DNA from: Alkalinema sp. CACIAM 70d
Lineage (GTDB): Bacteria > Cyanobacteriota > Cyanobacteriia > Leptolyngbyales > Leptolyngbyaceae
DNA length: 64,000 nucleotides
Assembly (NCBI GenBank): GCA_002148405.1
Contig: MUGG01000121.1
Span: forward strand, 1-64,000
Direction of reading: 5' to 3'
Part shown: piece by piece, positions 26,640 through 36,499 of the stretch
Numbering within the stretch: the stretch's first letter is position 1
How the letters are laid out: the number at the start of each line of letters is the position of its first letter
The notes under the pieces: model-generated
What the model saw: the letters and a program-made list of their open reading frames with translations, nothing else
Told to the model about the DNA's origin: nothing
The model's database searches: none
Position numbers and translations under genes: made by a program

Positions 26640-28982
26640 GTGGCTAAGTACGGCTTCCGGCGATCGAAATCATCGAAACCTTCCGGGATAGATCCCATGA
26701 CAGGCAAGCAAGAGGGACAAACGCCGCGTAGAAAAGGATCGCGACGCAGGATTAAACTCCCGACTCCGTTGCAACATACTTTAGTCAGTGCAAGGCTGGG
26801 AGTTGCGGAACAGTGGGCTTGGATCACCCAATGCATCCCTAGGCCGCTCAAACGACGTAGAACGCAATTGGGCTTGGCTATTGTGGGGGTAGCTGCCATT
26901 GGGGTCACTGTAGGCTACAACCGGATCGAACGGGAATTGCCTGATGTTTCCACGTTGAACACGTTTGTCCGCCCAGGCACTTTAACCATCAAAGCGTCCG
27001 ACGGTACAATCCTGTTGCAAAGTGGGCCAGCCACCCGCGAACGCATGTCCATCGGCGACTTGCCAAAGCGGGTAAAAGAGGCGTTTATTGCTGCGGAAGA
27101 TCGCCGCTTTTATCAGCATGGAGGCGTGGATTACTGGGGCATTGTGCGAGCCACTGCCCGCAATGTGACATCGGGAGAAATGGTAGAAGGCGGCAGTACC
27201 ATCACTCAGCAGTTGGCCCGTATGGTATTCCTCAACCAAGACCGGAGCCTCATTCGAAAAATCCGGGAGGCGATGCTGGCGCAAAAGCTAGAGCGGGAAT
27301 TATCAAAGGATAAGTTGTTAGAAAACTACTTAAATTTGGTTTACCTGGGTTCAGAAGCCTATGGCGTAGCCGATGCCGCCTGGGTGTTCTTCAGCAAGCC
27401 GGTGAAAGACTTAACCCTGTCAGAAACCGCCATGATTGCGGGTTTGCCTCCTGCCCCGAGCCTCTATTCGCCCCTTGTGGATCCAAAGAAAGCCCAACAA
27501 CGGCGTGATATTGTCCTCGATCGCATGGCGGAACAGGGCTTTATTTCCCAGAGTGAAGCCGATGCGGCTAAGGCAGAACCGATTCGCCTCAAGCCTGCGG
27601 TGCCGAAAAATCTCTACAGTTCCAGTCCCTACTTCACATCCTTTGTCCAACAGCAGTTAGCGCAATACATTTCAAAGGAGGCGATCGAATATGGGGGACT
27701 AACGGTCGAAACAACGTTGAATGCGAAATGGCAGAAAGCGGCTGAATCGGCGGTTAAAGACGCGATCGAAATTGATGGCCGCGCCCAGGGATTTGAGCAA
27801 GCCGCTTTGGTGGCGATCGATCCTCGGAATGGGGAAATTCGGGCTTTGGTTGGCGGCTTAGATTACTACAAAGGTAGCCAGTTCAACCGCGTTACCCAAG
27901 CCCAACGGCAACCAGGCTCAACCTTTAAGGTGTTTGTTTACACTGCTGCGATCGCCGCCGGTTTTTCGCCCTATCGGGGCTATGTGGATGAGCGCTATGT
28001 GGTAGATGGTTATGAACCCAAAAACTATGGGAATAAGTATTCTGGGTCGGTGGATATGCGCACCGCTCTGACCAAATCCTTAAACGTTGTTGCGGTCAAG
28101 ACTTTGATTGATGTAGGTTTTGAACCCGTGATCAAGTTGGCGAAGGAAATGGGCATCAAATCTGACCTTAAGGACACCTATTCCTTGGCCTTGGGTGCCT
28201 ATGAAGTCAACCTGCTAGAACTCACCAGTGGCTATGGCCCCTTGGCAGCGAATGGGCAATATACTGCGCCCCATGCCATTCTGAAAGTGACGGATAACAA
28301 GGGTAAGGAGCTCTATAAATCCGACTTTAAGTCCCGCAAAGTTCTCGATCCAGGAACGGTCGCGATTATGACTTGGATGCTGGAGAACGTCGTTAAAAAG
28401 GGAACTGGCTCTCCTGCGGCCTTGCCCGATCGCCAAGTTGCAGGTAAAACCGGAACCTCAGAACAAGCACGAGATCTCTGGTTTATTGGCTATATTCCCC
28501 AAATGGTGGCTGGGGTTTGGCTAGGCAACGATGATAACTACCCCACGGGTGGCAGTAGCGGAACGGCAGCATTTACTTGGAACCAGTTCATGAAAGTGGT
28601 GGCGAAGGATCTGCCTGTGGAGAAGTTTCCGGAACTACCGAAGGACATGGATACCCGGAAAGGCAGTATCAAAGCGAAGCCCGTGGAGCCAAATAGTGCC
28701 TACTCCAGGGGAACTGCGCCAGATCCTAAGGAATCCGATCGTTGGCGCGATCGCCAGGAAAGTTCGCCATCGGAGTCCAATTCCCAGGAGAACCGCAGCA
28801 ATGCTCCTGAGGAGGCTCCTGCGCCTCCTCCCGAGGATATTCCACCCCCGGCTAGCTATGATCCTCCTCCGGCCTATGATCCCCCTCCGGCGGCAGCCCC
28901 GATCGATGCGGCACCCCCTCCTGCTCCGGCAGAGCCACCGCCCCCAGCGGAACCCGATCCCCTACCCCCCTCCAATCCCTAG
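26640..28982 (+). CDS. Class A penicillin-binding protein (PBP1A type)
   Basis: GTG 26640 has AGAGG upstream and gives 780 residues; ATG 26697 is a shorter option. A basic cytoplasmic segment precedes the membrane helix at about 76-94. The GT51 glycosyltransferase carries the catalytic EDRRFYQHGGVD and the GGSTITQQLARM motif. The transpeptidase has PGSTFK (Ser427), SLN and KTGTSEQ. The enzyme polymerises and cross-links peptidoglycan. The last 100 residues are a proline-rich tail (DPPPAYDPPP-type repeats) and probably disordered. No cell-division gene is adjacent. Confidence 0.95.
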   Translation: MAKYGFRRSKSSKPSGIDPMTGKQEGQTPRRKGSRRRIKLPTPLQHTLVSARLGVAEQWAWITQCIPRPLKRRRTQLGLAIVGVAAIGVTVGYNRIERELPDVSTLNTFVRPGTLTIKASDGTILLQSGPATRERMSIGDLPKRVKEAFIAAEDRRFYQHGGVDYWGIVRATARNVTSGEMVEGGSTITQQLARMVFLNQDRSLIRKIREAMLAQKLERELSKDKLLENYLNLVYLGSEAYGVADAAWVFFSKPVKDLTLSETAMIAGLPPAPSLYSPLVDPKKAQQRRDIVLDRMAEQGFISQSEADAAKAEPIRLKPAVPKNLYSSSPYFTSFVQQQLAQYISKEAIEYGGLTVETTLNAKWQKAAESAVKDAIEIDGRAQGFEQAALVAIDPRNGEIRALVGGLDYYKGSQFNRVTQAQRQPGSTFKVFVYTAAIAAGFSPYRGYVDERYVVDGYEPKNYGNKYSGSVDMRTALTKSLNVVAVKTLIDVGFEPVIKLAKEMGIKSDLKDTYSLALGAYEVNLLELTSGYGPLAANGQYTAPHAILKVTDNKGKELYKSDFKSRKVLDPGTVAIMTWMLENVVKKGTGSPAALPDRQVAGKTGTSEQARDLWFIGYIPQMVAGVWLGNDDNYPTGGSSGTAAFTWNQFMKVVAKDLPVEKFPELPKDMDTRKGSIKAKPVEPNSAYSRGTAPDPKESDRWRDRQESSPSESNSQENRSNAPEEAPAPPPEDIPPPASYDPPPAYDPPPAAAPIDAAPPPAPAEPPPPAEPDPLPPSNP

Positions 28983-29027
28983 CCTGGATCCGTCTTGAAT
29001 CTGGTGCAGATTCAATCGCTATGGACT

Positions 29028-29486
29028 CTACGCCCCTCTTCCCGATCGGGCGTCTTTGAGCGCGTAGTCCCGAAAGCGATTCATATCCGCTTGCAGTGAC
29101 GATTCCACAACTTTACCTAAAGCAAGACCATCCATTAATTGCCGAATTACCGTCGGAACCGAGTAGGCCACGGTGAGTTTGACAATACTGCCCTCGGCCC
29201 CGCGATCGTAGAAGCGAATTGCGCCTTTATTCGGCAATCCATCCACCGATTCCCACTGAATAATTTGATTGTGGATCTGGCGAACAATTTTAGACTGCCA
29301 AGAAAACTCAAATCCACCTGAGGCCAATTTCCACACAGACAGATCTGGATTGTCAGGCCGAACTTTGACGGAATCGATCCATTTCATCCAATTAGGCATT
29401 TGCTCCAAATCTGACCAGAGTGACCAGACGTGTTCGATCGAGGTGGGAATTTCAACCTGTACAGTGTGTTCAAGCCAGTCAGACAT
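29028..29486 (-). CDS. SRPBCC (START-like) family protein
   Basis: ATG 29486 (MSDWLEHTVQVEIPT) gives 152 residues; upstream reading has no good start. The sequence HVWSLWSDLEQMPNWMKWIDSVKV is the family's first helix and strand, and IIQWESVDGLPNKGAIRFY is central. The fold binds hydrophobic ligands. It is adjacent to crtQ in the same orientation, 257 nt further on, as in other cyanobacteria where a polyketide-cyclase-like gene accompanies zeta-carotene desaturase; a link to carotenoid handling is inferred. Confidence 0.8.
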   Translation of the reverse strand: MSDWLEHTVQVEIPTSIEHVWSLWSDLEQMPNWMKWIDSVKVRPDNPDLSVWKLASGGFEFSWQSKIVRQIHNQIIQWESVDGLPNKGAIRFYDRGAEGSIVKLTVAYSVPTVIRQLMDGLALGKVVESSLQADMNRFRDYALKDARSGRGA

Positions 29487-29743
29487 AGCAGCAGCGATGG
29501 GGGTAAGGGTGGGAGGATAACGAGGTAGGGGAGTAGGAAACAGGAGGCGCGATCGAAATACCAAGGTTGGCAGTCGTTCAAGGCAATCTTGTCACCGCAA
29601 TCTTGTCACCCCAGCGTAGCGCACCCACTGAGTTGTAAGGTGTTGGCAAAGGAACGGTTTTCCTGACTTTGGCGATTGGCGCAGGGAATTGGCGGAGGGA
29701 ATGGGCTGAAAGATTGCGCTGAGGTTCTGCGGGGTTGAGATTG
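29487..29743. other. crtQ-SRPBCC spacer
   Basis: A perfect 14-bp tandem duplication, GCAATCTTGTCACC, lies at 29583-29610. No gene or terminator is seen. Confidence 0.5.
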
Positions 29744-31219
29744 CTAAGCGTAGGAGTAACGGAATAGACCTTTGCCTTCTACCTTTTGCCCCAGGGGTTC
29801 CAAAATCACCGCAGCGGCTTGTTTGCCGGAGATGGTTGCGCCTTCCATGCTGTCGATGTAGTCCTGTTGGGTGTAGCTGCCCGCGAGGAAGAAGTTGGCG
29901 ATCGGGGTCTTTTGGTTGGGACGGTAGGGATCCATGTCCGGTTTTTCGCGGTAGAGGGACTGCGCCAACTTCACCACGCTGAACCAAGTCATTTCCAGAT
30001 CACGGGAGGAGGGGAACAGATCGTGCAGTTGCTTGAGGGCGTGCTGGGCAATGTCTTCGTTGCTCATTTTGATAAAGGGATCACCAGGAGTCAGCACCAC
30101 TTGCATCAAGGAACCCTGACCTTCACGGTAGTAATCCTTGGGGCTGGACAGCGCCAGATCAGAGAAGCAGGAAAAGTCTGCATCCGCACTGTAAAGCAGG
30201 TTGTCAATGCCAGCGGCGATCGCCTGCTTGCGTTTGCTGTCATCCTGCATTTCCGTGACCCAGCCATTGAACCGCAACTGCACGGTCACCACGGGCACAG
30301 CTTCCAGTTTGTAGATATTGTCAAACTCTGCCATGCTGCGCCATTCCTGGGGCAGAAGCCGTTGGATTCCCGGCACATCGCAGGCGGCCAAGTAGGCATC
30401 GGCGGTGACGATTTCTTCCTCCGCACCATCGGCGATCGCTAATCCTGTGACCTTAGTATTGCGGCCTTCCCCTTCAAACAGAATCCGACGGGTCTGGCGG
30501 CGGGTGTGGATTTTAGCGCCCTTAGCGGTGATGTAATCCACGATCGGTTTGCTGAGATATTCCCCCGGCGATCCGGCCAGCATATTCAGCCGGGAAGCTT
30601 CCGTTTTTGCAGCGAACATCATAAAGATCGTCAGCATACAGCGGGCGGAAATTTCCTCGGTGTCGATGAATCCCAAGGCCAGGGCGATCGGATCCCACAT
30701 GCGCTTCAAGCTATTCTGCGATCCACCGTGGCTGCGGAACCAATCGGCAAAGCTGATGTTGTCCAGCTTGCGGATCAGTTTCATCGCCACTTCGTAGTTA
30801 ATCAAACCGGGTACGATCGGGCTGGTTCCCAAAGCCAGGGCATTTTGCAGTTTGTCGAGTACTGTTAACTGGCCCGTGGTGAAAAAGGCCTTGAGGCCAT
30901 GGAACGGTGCACCGACTAGGAAGCGGAAATCCAATGTGCCGATCTCGCCACCGCGATTGATGAAGGTGTGGACATGCTCCTTAGGCAGCAAATTGTCGTA
31001 GGCCCCCACCTTTTTCAGCAGGGCAAACAGGTTGTAATAGTTGTTGAAAAAGACATGCAGGCCCATTTCGATGTGGTTACCCTCGGCATCCACCCAGCTT
31101 CCCACCTTGCCACCGACAAAGGGACGGGACTCAAACATTTCCACCTCATGGCCAGCGTCCACCAGCTCAACAGCCGCCGCCAACCCTGCTAAACCCGCAC
31201 CAACGATCGCAACACGCAT
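29744..31219 (-). CDS. crtQ: 9,9'-di-cis-zeta-carotene desaturase
   Basis: The 491-residue flavoprotein starts [23 protein letters not shown], a Rossmann FAD-binding site. [22 protein letters not shown] and [23 protein letters not shown] are family blocks of plant-type zeta-carotene desaturase (ZDS). The enzyme turns zeta-carotene to lycopene through neurosporene, using plastoquinone as acceptor. It differs from bacterial CrtI by this N-terminus. It is followed by the SRPBCC gene. Confidence 0.93.
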   Translation of the reverse strand: MRVAIVGAGLAGLAAAVELVDAGHEVEMFESRPFVGGKVGSWVDAEGNHIEMGLHVFFNNYYNLFALLKKVGAYDNLLPKEHVHTFINRGGEIGTLDFRFLVGAPFHGLKAFFTTGQLTVLDKLQNALALGTSPIVPGLINYEVAMKLIRKLDNISFADWFRSHGGSQNSLKRMWDPIALALGFIDTEEISARCMLTIFMMFAAKTEASRLNMLAGSPGEYLSKPIVDYITAKGAKIHTRRQTRRILFEGEGRNTKVTGLAIADGAEEEIVTADAYLAACDVPGIQRLLPQEWRSMAEFDNIYKLEAVPVVTVQLRFNGWVTEMQDDSKRKQAIAAGIDNLLYSADADFSCFSDLALSSPKDYYREGQGSLMQVVLTPGDPFIKMSNEDIAQHALKQLHDLFPSSRDLEMTWFSVVKLAQSLYREKPDMDPYRPNQKTPIANFFLAGSYTQQDYIDSMEGATISGKQAAAVILEPLGQKVEGKGLFRYSYA

Positions 31220-31498
31220 TACGCCACCTAAAATACGCTACCTAAGAACTTTTAAAGGCCGACTGTCCAGACAGCTTTACAGATTGTAATGGTTTGCGGG
31301 TCGGGAAAAAAGTCGTGGCAGAGGATTCTGCTTGCAGAGGATTCTAGGTGTTTCCCGGAGATCCCCTGAGGGGACTGGATACCAATAAAATTCCCGGTGC
31401 AAGGGTCGTAGGGTAGGTAGATCGGGGGGTAGGTGGATCGTGGGATAGTAGGCCCGTAGATGACCGGGCCTACAGACAGTCTTTACGACAGACCGCCT
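31220..31498. other. Spacer before crtQ start
   Basis: It contains the hairpin at 31448-31473 and repeats of GGTAGGTAGATC/GGTAGGTGGATC near 31415-31440. Promoter elements for crtQ are expected here, but none are clear. Confidence 0.45.
31448..31473 (-). terminator. Hairpin after the gene at 31499
   Basis: A perfect 9-bp stem (GTAGGCCCG / CGGGCCTAC) with an 8-nt loop lies 26 nt past the stop of the minus-strand gene. No U tract follows, so termination is only probable. Confidence 0.5.
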
Positions 31499-32794
31499 CT
31501 ACAGCAGGTGCGCGTACTCCAGGGCCGTGCGACCAGCGCGACTTTCGGGAGAGTGCCCATGCAGGGTTTTAGCCAGCATCCAGTAATTCAAGATCTCTAG
31601 GAGCCAGCGCAGATCCTCCTGAAAGCTCTGGCGATAGTGCTGTACCAGTGCGGCAAAGCGTTTGGCAATGCGATCGCAGGTGTGCTGCCAATTGCGCCGA
31701 CAGACCAAGGTCAGTTTGAGCAGGAGGCCCACGGTAAAGGGGGCTCCCAAGCCGCCATGGAGTCCCATAAAGCGAACATGCTGCTCAGCGTGACTTTTGG
31801 GGTGGGCCAGCAGGGTGTCGAGCAATTGCCAACTGACTTCCGTGAGCAATAAATCACTTTGCCCTAAAAAGGCTTTGGGAGAGGCGATCGTTTTCAATTG
31901 CATCTCCAGCCATTGACTGACAGAGGCTCCGCAATGGGGATGGTGGGCCTGCTGGGCAAACTGTTGGATGCTGCTGTTCAAATAGGTAGACAGGTGGTGA
32001 ACCGCTTGGTGGTGAGCCGTGGCTCCGTCCCAAGCCAGCAAGAATTTCTGAGCACTCTCGCGATAGCGCCCCGCCGCCGTTGATTTACCCGCATAGTGTT
32101 TGATGGCAAATCGGAGTTGTGGCTCCTCTAGCCCGGTCAGCCGTTGCAGCTCTGTCGAAAATTCTCCGGTGTGATTGCGCAGTAGGGCATTCCGTAGATA
32201 TTGATCAAGGCATTGATCATAGTGATGTTCTCGTTGCTGTTGGAGATGCGAAACCGCTTCTTGCCCACTATCGCTCGTATCTTCGTTCAACAGGATATGG
32301 GGATATAGGAACGGGTACCGCCGCAATTCATCTTGCACCGATCGCCGATGATTCGACGCTTCAGGCTCATCCTCCGTTTGCGCCACATTGACCCGATCTA
32401 GCAGCGCCGTATATTGGGGAGACTGCGTAAATTGCGCCACCAGTTTCCGCAAGCGATCGATCACCGGAAACCGGCTTAACTGCGTAGGTTTGCGTTGAAA
32501 AATGAGGACAAAACCCGCTGTGTAACGCAAGTCCGATCGCGACCACCAATGGTTGATTAAGATATAGCAACAGCGATTGAGCACATTGAGAAATTCCCGA
32601 TCGGCCTGTTCTGAAGCTACTAAACGATAGACTATTTCTAGAATTTCTGGTTCAGGATATTGAGTTCCTTCAATAAACAATTGAGTGAGGCGATCGAGAA
32701 TATTCGGAAATGGCAAATACCGTAACTCGTACAGGTGATGATACAGGGATTCAGCATCCTGGTGCCAAGGCAACCTGGAAGGATAGAAATTCAT
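31499..32794 (-). CDS. Conserved cyanobacterial protein, unknown
   Basis: The 431-residue protein is soluble and helical, with a high content of His and Gln. It has no membrane segment or signal peptide. I recall similar proteins only in cyanobacteria and cannot name a domain. Possible recognition points are DRLTQLFIEGTQYPEPEILEIVYRL near 38-62 and the block DLRYTAGFVLIFQRK near 87-101. It may be part of a cyanobacterial core set. The start is the first ATG at 32794. Confidence 0.6.
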   Translation of the reverse strand: MNFYPSRLPWHQDAESLYHHLYELRYLPFPNILDRLTQLFIEGTQYPEPEILEIVYRLVASEQADREFLNVLNRCCYILINHWWSRSDLRYTAGFVLIFQRKPTQLSRFPVIDRLRKLVAQFTQSPQYTALLDRVNVAQTEDEPEASNHRRSVQDELRRYPFLYPHILLNEDTSDSGQEAVSHLQQQREHHYDQCLDQYLRNALLRNHTGEFSTELQRLTGLEEPQLRFAIKHYAGKSTAAGRYRESAQKFLLAWDGATAHHQAVHHLSTYLNSSIQQFAQQAHHPHCGASVSQWLEMQLKTIASPKAFLGQSDLLLTEVSWQLLDTLLAHPKSHAEQHVRFMGLHGGLGAPFTVGLLLKLTLVCRRNWQHTCDRIAKRFAALVQHYRQSFQEDLRWLLEILNYWMLAKTLHGHSPESRAGRTALEYAHLL

Positions 32795-33282
32795 GGTAGA
32801 GCCACCTTAAGAAAGATCCACAGAGCACGGAGTGACGAAACCAGAAAGCCAGGGAACAACGAGGAGTGCGATCTTGGGCTAGTCAAAGGACAATTCAACC
32901 AAACCATTCCAACTGGAATGTCTTGCATTCTTGAAGGCAATTATTGAAATTTTGCAATAAAGCCACCATTTTGACGGAAAATCGCCGTTAACGACTAGCC
33001 AATCATCACTTGTAGCAACACCTATAACAATAGGTGCGACTAGGTGCGGCAAAATTACAGCAATACATGTAGGAATGATTGTAGGAATGGAGAATTGGGC
33101 TGTGATATCAGGGTCGGTGAAGCTGCTAACTGTTCGATCGCCAAGTTCGATCGCCGGGGTAAAAAGAATTATCTCAGAAATATATAAGACTCTGAGGGTA
33201 GATTTATGGGACGCTAATGACAGTTTTTTCACTGTCTATTGAGAAATTACAGAAGCAGGCGAATGGATTCCGGGGAGCAAGG
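32795..33282. other. Spacer of about 490 nt
   Basis: No gene I can support. A reading of 117 codons at 32879-33232 has no family and odd composition. Short repeats (AGGTGCGACT/AGGTGCGGC near 33031-33050; GTAGGAATG twice near 33069-33089) are present. Confidence 0.4.
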
Positions 33283-34221
33283 TTAATTTGCGACGTTTTG
33301 GATGGCGGAAACCCGCAATTGGGGAGAGCCGGGTTCACAGGTGAAGCTGAGGGGTTCCTGCGATCGGGGATGCTGGAAGGCGAGCTGATAGGCATGGAGC
33401 CAGTAGCCACAATCGCCTGGAACCGGAACGTTATCTGCATCCGGCTGGGCAGGCACGATCGGCAATCCACCGACGCTATAGAGGGGATCACCCACCAAGG
33501 GATAACCCGCAGCGGCAAGGTGGATGCGGATTTGGTGGGGACGCCCGGTCAGGATGGTGACTTCTAGTAGGGTATCTTGGGGATTACGTTGCAGAACGCG
33601 GCAGTGGCTCTGGGCAAAGGAACCCGTGGGGGTAGCGGCGTAAATTGTGCCTAAGGCGGGATGGGAGATCGGGCCGATCGGTTCCTGGATGGTCAATTCG
33701 TCAGCGCTGACCGTCCCGCTCGCCAAGGCACGGTAGATTTTACGGATGGCCCGATCGCGCATTTGTTGGGTCAGGTGGGATTTGGCCAAGGGCGATCGGG
33801 CAAGCAAGAGCAATCCTGAGGTGCCGCGACCGAGGCGATGGATGGGCACGGGGGGCTGCTGGGGATATTGTTTTTGGATTTGGTGCAGCAGGGTATGTTC
33901 CAAAAATCCGGCTCCCGGCATCACGGGCAATCCAGAGGGTTTATTGACCACCAGTAGATCGGCATCTTCGTAAAGCAGCTCAATCGTCAGGGGCACGATC
34001 GGTTCTTGCCAGGGGGGACGGTGGTAGGCGAGGCGATCGCCTTTTTGCAGGGGAGTATCCGGGGTGGTGGAACGATCGTTTAATTGCACTTGCCCAGCCG
34101 CAATTTTGGTTTGCCATTCGCTGGCGCTGGAGTGGCGATAGTATTGCGCATAGTATTGCAGAACCGTCAGCCCTGCTTGTTGCTTACCGATGCGATCGTG
34201 GTATGTCCAGCCTTGGTTCAT
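33283..34221 (-). CDS. RluA-family pseudouridine synthase with Gly at the catalytic position
   Basis: ATG 34221 (MNQGWTYHD) gives 312 residues. An S4-type N-terminal domain (about 15-70) leads to the RluA catalytic domain. The signature that normally reads HRLDxxTSG is HRLGRGTSG here, with Gly at residue 131 in place of the catalytic aspartate. The rest is intact: LLYEDADLLVVNKPSGLPVMP, RAIRKIYRAL and TGRPHQIRIHLAAAGYPLVGDPLY. Related plant and cyanobacterial proteins share HRLG, so this is a clade feature rather than damage. Activity is uncertain. Confidence 0.8.
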   Translation of the reverse strand: MNQGWTYHDRIGKQQAGLTVLQYYAQYYRHSSASEWQTKIAAGQVQLNDRSTTPDTPLQKGDRLAYHRPPWQEPIVPLTIELLYEDADLLVVNKPSGLPVMPGAGFLEHTLLHQIQKQYPQQPPVPIHRLGRGTSGLLLLARSPLAKSHLTQQMRDRAIRKIYRALASGTVSADELTIQEPIGPISHPALGTIYAATPTGSFAQSHCRVLQRNPQDTLLEVTILTGRPHQIRIHLAAAGYPLVGDPLYSVGGLPIVPAQPDADNVPVPGDCGYWLHAYQLAFQHPRSQEPLSFTCEPGSPQLRVSAIQNVAN

Positions 34222-34552
34222 GGGCAATTGCTTAGCAAGATTTTTCTATCCTCCCGCACCTAGTCGGAATGTTAGATTAATGATTTAGCAGAGTTCACTC
34301 AGATGCAACTTTAGCGTCCCATTCTGTGGAACTTTCTGTGGAACTAAAATGTAGATCTGAAGTGACGATAGCAGTGTGAGTTATCTTGTAGAGCTATCAA
34401 TTCTAACGGTGACTCACCAATACGATCGTCATCGGTTCAACCTGAATTGGTCGGGTGTTAGTCCGATCGAACAGTGGGGAAGCAACGGCATTCCAGATCA
34501 ATCAGCATCGATCGCCCCCACATCCGATCGGAATTGATCGATCGTTGCAGAT
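34222..34552. other. Spacer of about 330 nt
   Basis: No gene, hairpin or array is seen beyond a concentration of CGATCG motifs near 34500-34545. Confidence 0.5.
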
Positions 34553-34948
34553 CTAGGGAACCACCAACACCGGACAAGGCGACAGACTAATCACCCGATT
34601 CGTCACACTATCCTGCGCTCCTTCCCCCGTCAAACCCAGCCCTCGACTGCCCATCACAATCAAGTCTGCACCCATCTCATCCGCCACATCACAAATCGTA
34701 AAGGCAGGCTTACCTTGCCGCTCCACCGTTTCCGCTTTAATTCCCTGTTGAGAAAATAGCTCATTGGCCCCTTTCAGCAACTCATCCACCGCATTCACCG
34801 ACGCCATGGCCAAATCCTCCGACCCATCCTCCACCACTGAGAGAATGATTAACCGGCTCTTGTGTTGCTGCACCAACTCCGCTACCAAATTGGCCGCCTC
34901 ACGGGATTCACGACTGCGATCGATGGGAAACAAAATGGTCTTAAACAT
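34553..34948 (-). CDS. Universal stress protein (UspA family)
   Basis: The 131-residue protein has the Usp fold: MFKTILFPIDRSRESREAANLV at the start, and the ATP-site motif GxxGxG-like GSRGLGLTGEGAQDSV near the end, followed by SPCPVLVVP. This single-domain protein probably binds ATP. Its role is a stress response, unspecified. It stands alone. Confidence 0.9.
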   Translation of the reverse strand: MFKTILFPIDRSRESREAANLVAELVQQHKSRLIILSVVEDGSEDLAMASVNAVDELLKGANELFSQQGIKAETVERQGKPAFTICDVADEMGADLIVMGSRGLGLTGEGAQDSVTNRVISLSPCPVLVVP

Positions 34949-35183
34949 AGCCTGTGCACAATGCCTATGAAACGTAGCCTAGGAAAACGTAACCGATCGA
35001 ACCTGGGATTTTCTGAAAGAAACGGCTCTCCTTCAGAACCCTCCCACTTTGAAACTACCGCATGCAGCTCCGGTTTTTACCAGATGTAAACCCAATGTAA
35101 TGTGGCAGGAGCCCTGTTCCAGGAAACTGTGTTCCAGGTATCATGCTCCAGACATCATGTTCTAGGCAGTGTGAGGAACCCGG

Positions 35184-36086
35184 CTAGGGAGACAGGTTCG
35201 GTAGCATGGCCGTCAAAACACCATTGGGTCTGATATAAGGTTTGAGTTGCTCGTAGCTCAATAGATAACTATCCTGAGGCTCGGCAGCCTTCAACACATG
35301 GGGAAAACCAAATTCGTAGTGAAAGAGAATGCCCCGATCGGTGATGGTAAAGTGATTCAGATCTTTCACCCGAAACTGGTGCGCTGCATAGATTTTTAGA
35401 TCGATTTCCTCCCCATAGGCTTGCTTCACTTCCGCCATTTTTTTCTGAATTTCCGCTTGCATTGCCTGATCCACTAACCGAGCCACCTGACCAAGGGCTT
35501 CGGTTTTAAATAGATGGTGGGCATAGATCACCGTCCCCGTTTTCAGGTTGACCGCAAGATAGCGCTCAAAGCCCGATGGATAGGCTCCGGTACCCCAGCC
35601 ACTGTAGGTAATGTCCAAAATGGAGTTCTGGTTGTAGTTAACGGTATAACCCAACTCATTCAGCCAAGCGTAATCCTGGAACTCGGCTCGCATCTCCTCT
35701 ACAGATTTGCCAAAAGCTTGTTGCAACCCGATCGCCGCTTGCACCTTTTCCTGAAGTGCCGGATCAGCCACGCCCGAAATTTTGGGATACTTGACGATCG
35801 CCTCCCGACGTCCCAAGGCATCTCCTTTATCTCGAACAAATCTAACCGTCTCCTCCGTAACCGTCACATGATCCGCCACCCCGATCGGGCTAGGGGAAGC
35901 CGCAGCAGGTTCAACCGTCGGAGCTGGCGTCGTGGGACTGGATCCTTGGGCAACTGGAGTGGACGCAGCAGCAGAGGGCATAGCGGATCCCTGATTACTG
36001 GCCCCCGGTAATGGATGACCGATCGCACAAGCCAAAGGAACTCCACCCAATACCACTGCTAAAGCCAGAAAAACCGTCGATTTCAT
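35184..36086 (-). CDS. Exported protein with DUF3298/DUF4163-like domain
   Basis: ATG 36086 (MKSTVFLALAVVLGG) gives 300 residues; ATG 36098 is 12 nt longer and equally possible. The signal peptide ends near ACA (residues 19-21). A disordered Pro/Ala/Ser linker (about 25-75) precedes the conserved part. The last 180 residues (ILDITYSGWGTGAYPSGFERYLAVNL and LNHFTITDRGILFHYEFGFPHV) match DUF3298 and DUF4163 patterns. The mature protein would be periplasmic, function unknown. Confidence 0.7.
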   Translation of the reverse strand: MKSTVFLALAVVLGGVPLACAIGHPLPGASNQGSAMPSAAASTPVAQGSSPTTPAPTVEPAAASPSPIGVADHVTVTEETVRFVRDKGDALGRREAIVKYPKISGVADPALQEKVQAAIGLQQAFGKSVEEMRAEFQDYAWLNELGYTVNYNQNSILDITYSGWGTGAYPSGFERYLAVNLKTGTVIYAHHLFKTEALGQVARLVDQAMQAEIQKKMAEVKQAYGEEIDLKIYAAHQFRVKDLNHFTITDRGILFHYEFGFPHVLKAAEPQDSYLLSYEQLKPYIRPNGVLTAMLPNLSP

Positions 36087-36499
36087 ACTCGTTACCATTT
36101 CGCAAAATGCGATGTCTTCAAAAAAAGCAAACTGTAGAGATAGAGTCTGTTGGGAATAGCCCTTAAGAGAATAGCTTGTAGAAACTGAACTCAAAAGCCA
36201 TAAAGCTTGTCATACAGCCATTGTCGTGAAGCTAACTTCTTGTAAAGCTATGTTGTGTAGTGTGAAAGCTATGTAGGGTTGACTACATCTATTCTGACGA
36301 AATTTCGGAGAGGAAGTTCAAGGTAGAGAGCGGGATTGCCCTGAATTCAAGGGATTTTTTAAAGCCCCTGCACAAAACTTTACACCAGAGCCAAGCTTGG
36401 CATCTTCAAGCGTGTTACGCCCCTTTGATAGACTTGATAACTGAAGTCGCTGACAGATTTGTAACGTTGGCGCAACATCAGCAGTTTGGAGGACGCTTA
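36087..36499. other. Spacer between divergent genes at 36086 and 36500
   Basis: About 410 nt separate the two divergent starts. It contains repeated AAAGCTATGT-like units near 36244-36276 and probably both promoters; none are assigned with confidence. Confidence 0.4.

Noticed and set aside
32879..33232. Open 117-codon frame in the spacer before the RluA-type gene
   Set aside because: No family resemblance, unusual composition and local repeats; no ribosome site.
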